30,000 bases of DNA from Anaeromyces robustus. Lineage: Eukaryota; Neocallimastigomycota; Neocallimastigomycetes; Neocallimastigales; Neocallimastigaceae. The position numbers and the translations under genes were made by a program. Shown here piece after piece: positions 21,822 to 30,000 of this stretch (positions within the stretch are counted from its first letter, which is position 1; each line of letters begins with the position of its first letter). The notes under the pieces are model-generated. The model ran no database searches. It had not been told where the DNA came from and saw nothing but the letters and a program-made list of their open reading frames with translations. The DNA lies in assembly GCA_002104895.1 (NCBI GenBank), contig MCFG01000004.1:392501-422500 (forward strand), written 5' to 3'.

Positions 21822-21871
21822 GAGGGTCATTATACCTAGTCATCCTACCAATTTGCAGATGATAAACCCTC
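21822..21871. other. 50-base cruciform-like island, candidate small RNA
   Basis: GAGGGT at 21822-21827 pairs with ACCCTC at 21866-21871, closing an inner TCATC/GATGA hairpin (21840-21844 with 21858-21862). Size and a terminal stem joining both ends recall the class I small RNAs of Dictyostelium, but their conserved CCTTACAGCAA-type motif is not present, and no clear upstream promoter element was seen. Strand is undetermined. Confidence 0.3.
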
Positions 21872-22026
21872 ATCAATTTATGTTTTATTATTATTTAAAT
21901 ATAAAAAAAGTAAAAATTAAAAATTATAATAAATTTTAATTAGTATAAATTATAAATTATTTTAATAAATATAAAAATTAACATGGAACAATTAAATATA
22001 GAATTATAGAATTATAGAATTATTAA

Positions 22027-22063
<37 letters not shown>

Positions 22064-22368
22064 GTAAGTAATAATAATAAAAAAGGTAGTAAAAAAAATA
22101 ATAATAATAAAAAAGGTAATAAAAAAAGAGGTAATAAAAGAAAATAATAATAATAAAAAAAGGTAATAAAATATATTGAAATAATAAAAAAATCACTTAA
22201 TATATTTTTCCGCGGATTATGTTATAATTAATAAGCTTTAGTCTTTATAAACAGATTAAATAAAACACATTAATTTTATTAAGAAGTTTAGAATATTTAT
22301 TTTTTAGAATTAAAAAAAGTGTATTAAATAATAAATTAAACATTAATATGTTTATTTAAAAAAAAAAA

Positions 22369-22473
22369 TCCTTTGTAGGAAAAAATAGTTCAAAAGTAAA
22401 AAAATTTTACCTGCCATGTTAAGGTAAAAAAAAAAAAAAAACATTTAATAGTATTATACTGCCTTGGTATAAT
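22369..22473. other. Three consecutive short hairpins
   Basis: TCCT-TTGT-AGGA (22369-22380), TTTTACCT/AGGTAAAA with a 9-base loop (22405-22429) and ATTATAC/GTATAAT with a 7-base loop (22453-22473) follow one another. The second loop carries CCATG, complementary to CATGG just after the third hairpin, which would allow a tertiary or alternative pairing. Unassigned. Confidence 0.3.
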
Positions 22474-22493
22474 CATGGTTATAATTAATAGGA

Positions 22494-22529
<36 letters not shown>

Positions 22530-23321
22530 AATTAAATAAATAAATATGTAAATGTAAATGGATTGTAAATAAATTTTATTTTTTTTATAATAAATAGATA
22601 AATATAGAATTATTTATTTATTTATTTATTTACTTATAAATTTTATAATAAGAACAATGGTTAAAATTATCAAATAATTTTTAGGTCTTTTGAACACAAT
22701 ATTATTTATTTATATACAAATTTATTTATTTATTTAAATTTTTACAAAAACAAAACGTAATTTATAAATAATACATTAACATTAATGTATTGTTTGTTTT
22801 TAATGTATTGTTTTATATTTTTATTTTAATTTTTTATTTTTATTATTTATATATTTTATATATTGTTAATTATTATTATTTCTACTATTATTTAATATTA
22901 TTTAATATTATTTCATATTTAATATTATTATAATATTTCATATTTATTATTTTCTACCATATGATCAATTTCAAATACATAAACAAATAAAAAAAGTTTT
23001 TTTTTTTCATAATTTTTTTTTCATTTTTCAATATTTAAAATTCCCAATTCAATAATCAAATAAATAAAACAATGTAATTCAATAAATATAAAAATAAATA
23101 AAATGATTTAGAATGAATGTAATAAATGATAATAAATAAATATATTAATAATATATTATTTAGTACTCATTTAATAGAGTTCATCATCATTACCGTATTT
23201 GTATTTGTAATTGTATTCATGTAAAAAACACAACACCACATAGAAAAAAAAATTTAAAATAAATAAAAAACAGTGCTTGAATGTCACACAAAAAATATTA
23301 AATATTAATATAATTTATATT

Positions 23322-23462
23322 AAATAAATTAATAAATAAATAAATAAATAAATAAATAAATTAATAAATAAATAAATAAATAAAAAAATAAAAAAATAAA
23401 TAAATAAATAAAAAAATAAATAAATAAATAAATAAATAAATAAAAAAAAATAAATAAAAAAA

Positions 23463-23493
<31 letters not shown>

Positions 23494-23569
23494 AAAAAAA
23501 TAAATAAATAAATAAATAAATCAATAAAATAAATAAATAAATAAATAAATAAATAAAAAAATAAATAAT
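23322..23569. repeat. Interrupted (ATAA)n array
   Basis: About 250 bp of ATAA units with frequent A insertions and a few substitutions. The long minus-strand FIYL-type frame across it is an artefact of the repeat. Compared with the pure array at 2147-2329, the interruptions indicate an older array. Confidence 0.95.
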
Positions 23570-24610
23570 ATTAATATAATATTAGTTAATAATGAAAAAA
23601 TCAAAATCAAAATCAAAACAAAACCAAATTGAATCTTATAAATATTATTAATTTAATTTATATTATTTTGTATATATTAAAATATAATTAGGATATATAA
23701 TAAATATTTAAAAATATTATCAAGTAATAATAATTCAATAACAAAATATTGTGTAAATAAATATAAAAATAACAATTTATAGATTTATATATAATTTATA
23801 TATTTATTATATATTTATTATATTACATTTGAAATAATTAAAAAAAAAAAAACAAAAAATATAAAAAAAATATAAAAAAAAAACATAATTAATGTATACA
23901 AATGTATACATCATTTATTTAAAATTGATATATTAAAATTAATTAAAATTAATTAATTTATATTTATTAATTAAAACTATTATAATAATAAAACTAAAAT
24001 AAAAAATTAAAAAGATAGATTAAAATTTAAAAAAGAGAAGTGTATAAAAGATGAAAGTTTAAATTGAAAAAAAAAAAAAGAGAAAAAAAAAAGAAAAAAA
24101 AAAGTAATTAATGGAATTTAAGTGTAATATATAATAAGTGTAATATATAAAAATAAAAATATATTATAAAAGAAATTAAATGTTATACAACTAGTTTTTT
24201 TTTTTCTTTTTTTTTAATTTATTAAATTGAAAGATTTATTTTAATTAATAGCTAATCTGCATTTAATTAAAGTAGTACTATTTTATAATTTGAATAATAA
24301 TTAAGATATGAAAATTAACTTATTAATTTTTTTTTTAATTTTTTTTTAAAAAAAGGCAATTAATAATCATAAAGCAGTAATTATTTAATTAATTATTTTT
24401 AACTTTGATTAATTGAATTTTTTTTTTTAATTATTATTATTATTATTCATGTAATTACTTATCCTTATCTTTTTTCATATTAATATTTATTAATTATTAA
24501 AATTAATTTGAACTATAATTAAATAATAATAATAATAACAATAATAATAATCATTAATAATAATAATAATAATTAATGTTCAACATAGAATCAATGACAT
24601 CTTTTTATAT

Positions 24611-24641
<31 letters not shown>

Positions 24642-25851
24642 GGTAAATTAATAAATGTTTTGCTTTATTTAAGTTTTTTTTTTTTCTTTTATTTTCTTAA
24701 TTAAAAATAGTTCAATAAATAGATAAAATAAATAGTTGGTTTTTAATTAAAGTCTTCATTTCTATAAATATTAATATGTACATATTAAATTATTAAATAA
24801 TTAAAAAAAAAGAAATTAAAAATAAAAAGAATACTTTTTTTTTTTAAAAAAAAAATATTATATATGCCTATATACATTTATAATATTATATACATTTATA
24901 TACATTTATAATATATACATTTTATTTTATTTTATTTTTATTTTTTATTTTATTTTTTTCCTTTTTTTCTTTAAATTTTAAAAAAAAAATTTTAAAAAAA
25001 AATTTTTTTTATTAAAATACATTTAATGTAAAACTTTAAATTTAAGTATAAAAAGTTTAAACTTTTTTTTTTATATTGAAAAAAAAAAAAAAAAAAAAAA
25101 AGAAAAAAGATATGATGAAAAATAATAATAAAGAAAAAAAAAAGTTTTTTTTTTTTAACTTTATTTCTTTCTTTTTTTTTTTTTTTTTTTATTTTCAATA
25201 TCTTTTATTTTATTTTATTTGTATTGTTGTAATTAATATTATTTAAATATATCTATTGCTTTAATATGCAAAAATGAATTTAAAATAAATTTTTTTAATA
25301 TTTTTATAATATTATATTTTTTTATATATTAAATTATATAATTTCAATATTTGAAAAAGTTTTTGTAAAAAAAATAACTTAACAACTAAAGCAACCGAGA
25401 AATTTTAAAGATATAATATAAAATATATATATTATAAATATGATTTTAAAAATTATTTATAATAATTTTTAAAATTAAACAATAATCCAAATTTTTATTT
25501 TAATTTTTGAAATTAAACAATAATTCAAATTTTTATTTTAATTTTTAAAATTAAAATGTATTATTATTATTATTATGAAAAATTATATTTTAATTTTTAA
25601 AATGTTTATTATTATTGTAAAAAAATTATATTTTAATTATATAATATATATATTTTTTAATAATTTATTTTATAATTTAACATATATACTTTTTTTTTGG
25701 CTTTATAATTAATACTAATTTATAATGTATATAAGAATTTAAGTACTATATCCATTTATTCATATGTAATTCTATTTTATTTTATTTTATTTTATTTTAT
25801 TTTATTTTATTTTGTTATATATATATATATTTATATTTTTTCTAATATAAT

Positions 25852-26367
25852 TTAAAATGATCTTTTCATAAGTATATCTGTTTGACGATCTGTTCCTAAA
25901 ACAAATACATGAGAACCAAATTGAGTAAAACCAAATTTTTTATAAAATCCAATAGCTGGATGATTATGTTCCCATACACCTAACCAAGCATATTCTAAAT
26001 TGTTTTGTTTTTTACCATAATCTAAAGCATATTTAATAAGTTCTGTTCCTACATGTTTTCCTTTAAATTCTTTTAATACATAAATACGTTGAATTTCTAA
26101 TGAATTAGGATAATCTTTTTCAGTTTGTGCTTCTCCTACATTTATTTTCATATAAGCAGCACATTTACCATCTATAAAAGCTAATACAAATTGAGATTCT
26201 TTATTTTCAAATTCTTTTGTTAATTGAGTAGCACTAAAATTTTTTTCTAAATATAATTCCATATCTTCTGGTGTATTATCATTATCAAAAGTTTCTGCAA
26301 AAGTACGGCAAGAAACATCAACTAAAGTAGGAATATCTTCTAATGTACAAGGTTTAATTTCTATCAT
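25852..26367 (-). CDS. GNAT family N-acetyltransferase, PaiA-like
   Basis: An intronless gene of 171 residues with ATG at 26367. The GNAT core is clear: LEIQRIYVLKEF (residues about 89-100) forms the central strand, EFKGKHVGTELI is the acetyl-CoA pyrophosphate loop (Q/R-x-x-G-x-G/A variant), and AWLGVWEHNHPAIGFYKKFGF is motif B with the conserved Tyr of the family. The C-terminal sequence FGSHVFVLGTDRQTDILMKR closely resembles the tail of Bacillus PaiA, which acetylates spermidine and spermine, and the length also agrees. Polyamine acetylation is therefore the best guess, but related GNATs act on amino acids or antibiotics. No signal peptide or membrane segment is present, so it is probably cytosolic. 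Absence of introns and a bacterial-type relative suggest an origin by transfer; codon use is fully adapted to this A/T-rich genome. Confidence 0.88.
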   Translation of the reverse strand: MIEIKPCTLEDIPTLVDVSCRTFAETFDNDNTPEDMELYLEKNFSATQLTKEFENKESQFVLAFIDGKCAAYMKINVGEAQTEKDYPNSLEIQRIYVLKEFKGKHVGTELIKYALDYGKKQNNLEYAWLGVWEHNHPAIGFYKKFGFTQFGSHVFVLGTDRQTDILMKRSF

Positions 26368-27960
26368 TTTTTTTACTATTATTATTATTATTGTTATTAT
26401 TATTTATTAGTATTATTTAATGCTGAAATTTTATTTATTATTATTATTATATAAATTATTATTTATTATTCTCTAAAATTAAATTTTATTTAATAATTTT
26501 TTTTTAAATATAATGTAATAATAAAGGTTACAAAGTGTATATATTATATTATATTATATTATATTATATTATATAAACTGTATATAGAATATTTTTATAT
26601 TTATTTTATATTTTTATATTTATATAATATTTATATAATATTTTTTTTTGATAAAGAAAAAAAAGTTTAAAAAAAAATTTTTTTTAAAAAAAAAAAAATA
26701 AAAGAAAAAAAGTCTATTAAATATATAAATTTTTTTTTCTGTAATTAAATATTATTAAATATTATTGAATATTATTGAATATAAAAGATTTTATAGAATT
26801 TAATAAATCTTTTAATAAATAGTGATTGTATTAAAAAAAAAAAAATAAAAAAAAAAAAAAATGATTGTAATACATTAAATTTTATTATATAATTTAACAC
26901 ACAATCATTTTTTTTCATTATTTCTTAAACAATAAAAATCAATAAAATTATAAAATAATAAATTAGAATATTTTAATATTTTAAAAAAAAAATTAATATT
27001 TATAATAATAATTAATAATTATTTAATAACAATATAACAATATGATTATGGAAAATATAAAAATATAAAATATTAAATAATAATTTAATTATTATTAACA
27101 ATATAATATTTATTACCAAGAAAAGGAACAATGTATATATACATTTTAGTGGATAATTATTATTCTTATTATTTTTAATATATTAGTGTATTAGTTTTAA
27201 AATATATCGGGAAAAAAAAAACAAAAACAAAAATAAAAACAAACAAAAAAAAAAAACATATTTAAATATATATATTAAAAACTATACCTATAGTTATAAT
27301 GTTAGTAAATAATATAACTTTTTTTTTTTTAATATTATTCTATATTTTAATAAAACTTGTAAAAATAGATTTCATTAGGTTTTTATATTATATATAAATT
27401 AAAAATATTTATAAAATTATATAATAATAAAAGGTATATTATTATTATATTAATAATAATAATAATAATAATATCATTCATTCATTAATTATTGGAATAA
27501 ATATAAATATAAAAATAAATATAAGAAAAAATAACAATAATAAAAGATGAAAATGTTTATATTATATAAAAATGTTTATATATATAAAAGATAATTATAT
27601 TCTTTTTGGTTTTATTTTATTTTATTTTTTATATTACAAAAATATATATCAAAGATTTTTTTTTTTTTTTTTTTTTTTATATTTTAAATATATATTACAT
27701 TTAAAAGTATTTTTTTTTTTTTTTTTTTTCATTTTTTGATTTTATTAAAAAAAAAAAAAAACCTCTTTTCTATTTCTTGTTTTTTAATATTAATATTTAT
27801 TATTTAATTAATATATATATTTTTTTATTTTGATTTTGTGATATTTTTTTTTTTATTGATATTTTTGTTTTAATATTAAATTTTGTTTCTTTTTATTTTT
27901 ATTTTTATTTTTATTTTTATTATTATTTTTTTTAAATATTCTTTATTTAAGATGATTTTT
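26368..27960. other. Spacer between the SIN1-like gene and the acetyltransferase
   Basis: A/T simple sequence with no ORF of normal composition. It includes an ATATT array (about 26540-26573), AAT runs and long T runs (27657-27680, 27710-27729). It should contain the promoter of the acetyltransferase and the 3' UTR of the SIN1-like gene; no specific site can be singled out. Confidence 0.65.
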
Positions 27961-28795
27961 TTATGAATTATGTTCACGTTTAATTCTTTCATTAAGTATC
28001 TTAATTTTCATACATATTTCCTCTAATTTTTTTTTTTTTAAATAATATAAGTGATAAAACAAAATATATATATATATATAAAAAAAAAAAAAAATTTTTT
28101 TTAAATATATATTTATTTAATAATAATTATATTTTTATTTTTTATATTTTTATTTTTTTATTTTACCTGCTTCTTGACTAGAGGCTGCTTCAAATTCATA
28201 AGATTTGGTATCATGCGCTCTTTTAATCATAAATTTGATTATAGAATTATTCTTATGATGAGTACGACACATTTCTACTGATCCAATATGATAGGAAGTC
28301 TTTTTTTTTTTTTTTTTTTTTTTGTTTAAATATTCAATTTTTTATATATAGATATATATATGTATATAATTAAAAAAAAAATGTTAATATTAAATTATTA
28401 ATAAAATTTATTAATACACAATACAATAATAATAATAATAATAAAATAATTATATTACCTTCTTTAAGAATTTATTTTCATTACTTGTAATATATATATA
28501 TTCACCATCGATAATTAATATACATTCACTTTTACCCATAAAGTGTCTATAACTAACAGTCCATTGCTATAAATATTAAATAATAAATGAATGAATAAAT
28601 AAATAAATAATAAATAATTTAATATTGATTTTATTAATATATATTTGATATAAAATAAAATATTTATATATATATTTTTAACTTACTTTATAAATTGATG
28701 AATAGTCATCTTGATTCAAAGAAAGAGAATCAAGTGTACTTTGATCCTTTTCATCTGGTGGTCTTAAGAAGATATCACCAGCTATTTAATAGTAT

Positions 28796-28831
<36 letters not shown>

Positions 28832-29594
28832 GAATTATTAATTATATATATATATATACGTATAAATATATTTTTTATTATTATATATATATGTATAATT
28901 TTTTTTCTTTTTCTTTTCTTTTTTTTTTTTTTTGTTATTACCTCCTCCACGATCTCTCTTAAGTACACAAATTTCTTGAAGTTTAGCTTGTTCTAAAGTT
29001 TTATCTAAAGGTACATCAGTTTTGGTATCAGCCATCTTTAAGACATAATCTTTAATATCATATTTTCTTTTTTGACAAATGCTTTTAAATACATCTCTTA
29101 AAAGCATATTTGATGGGAATTGTTGAGTTGTAGTTTGTTTTACTTCTAATGTAGAATAAAGATTAACACGAATAAAGTAAGTTTTTGATGAAGAATCTGT
29201 TGTAATGGTGACATCTGCTGCTGGTTTAACAACATTAGTAACAGTTTTAGTTTGTTTAGTGGTTCTAACAGAAAGATTTTTAGATACTTTTTATATAATA
29301 GATAGATAGATTTAAAATAAAATATATTATTAATAATGATTAAATATATAAATATATAAATACATTTATATAAATGATTATATAATTTTAATAGATTTAT
29401 TTATATATATGTAACTTACTTTCAGCTTGTGAAGCTTTACATATAGCAAATGAATCGAAAGCAAATTTCTGAATTTTTCTTGATCTTTCCAAAGCTAATT
29501 TTTTTTTTTTTTTTAAAAAAGAAGAAAAATGTAAAAAAAAAAAAAAAGAAATTAATAAATAATGATAATATATAATAACAATTATATTATTATT

Positions 29595-29625
<31 letters not shown>

Positions 29626-29929
29626 ACAATTATATTATTATTAATTATAATTATAATATATAAATATATATTTTTATAAAATATTTACCAGGAAAATCTT
29701 CATCAATTTCACCATCATCTTCAACAATTCTCATGTTCCAGTATGGAACATCCATTTCACTTGTAATTACAGGTTTTCTTTCTGCTTCATTATATTCATA
29801 TAATGAATAACCAATAACATCTTCTACTGTAGCCGTTTTTTTAACCATAATTTGAAGTGGTTTTTCGGGTTCATCCGAAAATGGTAAATAGATCATTAAT
29901 TCCATGGAATCTGGATCACCTTTACCACA
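27961..29929 (-). CDS. ripA: SIN1/Rip3-like TORC2 subunit, C-terminal part (5' end outside window)
   Basis: Seven minus-strand exons join in frame: 29929-29689, 29494-29420, 29286-28942, 28781-28687, 28566-28459, 28299-28167 and 28022-27961 (TAA), giving 352 residues. Donors are GTAAAT, GTAAGT, GTAATA or GTAAAA and all acceptors are AG. The first exon and the next hold the CRIM domain hallmark: ATVEDVIGYSLY and NMRIVEDDGEIDEDFP, continuing ALERSRKIQKF. Exon 29286-28942 is the Ras-binding, ubiquitin-like domain (YFIRVNLYSTLEVK, LLRDVFKSICQKRKY, YVLKMADT). The last exons make the PH domain (SYRHFMGKSECILIIDGEYIYI, then FMIKRAHDTKSYEFEAAS). SIN1 scaffolds TORC2; Dictyostelium Rip3 links Ras to TORC2 and PKB activation in chemotaxis and aggregation. 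The symbol rests on homology. An intron starts at 29930 and more exons must lie beyond the window. Confidence 0.9.
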
Positions 29930-30000
29930 CTTATTATTATTATTATTATTTTTTTAAAATAAAAATAAAAAAATAAAAAAATAAAAATTAATTAGTTTAA
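29930..30000 (-). other. Intron of the SIN1-like gene, partial
   Basis: The A/T-only stretch up to the window end precedes the acceptor AG at 29931-29930. Reading back from the conserved CRIM exon shows no coding sequence, so the gene continues beyond the edge. Confidence 0.6.

Larger units (their letters stand above)
19328..25851. other. Long gene-poor A/T region (6.5 kb)
   Basis: Neither strand has an ORF longer than simple-sequence translations, and I could not assemble spliced coding exons. It contains the promoter side of the RRM gene (T-rich, 19.4-20.0 kb), many AAT, ATAA and TA microsatellites, an interrupted ATAA array at 23322-23569, polypyrimidine runs, and two compact less A/T-biased islands at 21822-21871 and 22369-22473. 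The right end is the 3' flank of the acetyltransferase gene, with a TTTTA array at about 25771-25812. Confidence 0.65.

Noticed and set aside
28838-29107. 89-codon minus-strand ORF starting MLLRDVFKSICQ
   Set aside because: It is the internal Ras-binding-domain exon of the SIN1-like gene read through its intron, not a separate gene.

Overview
The window looks like nuclear DNA of a dictyostelid social amoeba (Dictyostelium or a close relative). Non-coding DNA is almost pure A/T with long A and T runs and (ATAA)n arrays. Codons nearly all end in A or T. Introns are short, A/T-only and begin GTAAGT, GTATGT or GTAAAT. The last gene is a SIN1/Rip3 homologue of a TORC2 complex well known in Dictyostelium. 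I cannot fix the species.

Layout. (1) 1-1450 (+): the 3' four exons of an EF-hand protein, cut by the window start. (2) 3597-4982 and 7494-8738 (+): two single-exon tandem paralogues of membrane acyltransferase-3 proteins, 2.5 kb apart. (3) about 9.6-17.6 kb: an island of clearly higher GC content, mostly minus-strand non-LTR retrotransposon DNA. A nearly complete copy (12425 to about 16950) carries one long endonuclease/reverse-transcriptase ORF broken by one frameshift. A 5'-truncated sister copy (11033-12078) has a poly(A) tail and an 8-bp target duplication, and sits between two decayed fragments of a related, more divergent element. Both flanks of the island hold unexplained GC-richer DNA with strong stem-loops. 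(4) 18243-19327 (-): a three-exon RRM - RG-rich - RRM protein, complete, with the domain order of yeast Sbp1. (5) 19328-25851: about 6.5 kb with no gene I can support, holding simple repeats and two compact hairpin islands that may be small RNAs. (6) 25852-26367 (-): an intronless GNAT acetyltransferase resembling bacterial PaiA. (7) 27961-29929 (-): the last seven exons of a SIN1/Rip3 TORC2 subunit, running off the right edge.

The host genes do not form one pathway; they are individually transcribed eukaryotic genes. The acyltransferase pair is a local duplication. No tRNA, rRNA or CRISPR array was recognised. The observations most worth following are the single-ORF retroelement with its nested insertion, and several folded, GC-richer islands with no assigned function (17496-17574, 10342-10491, 9681-9765, 21822-21871, 22369-22473).
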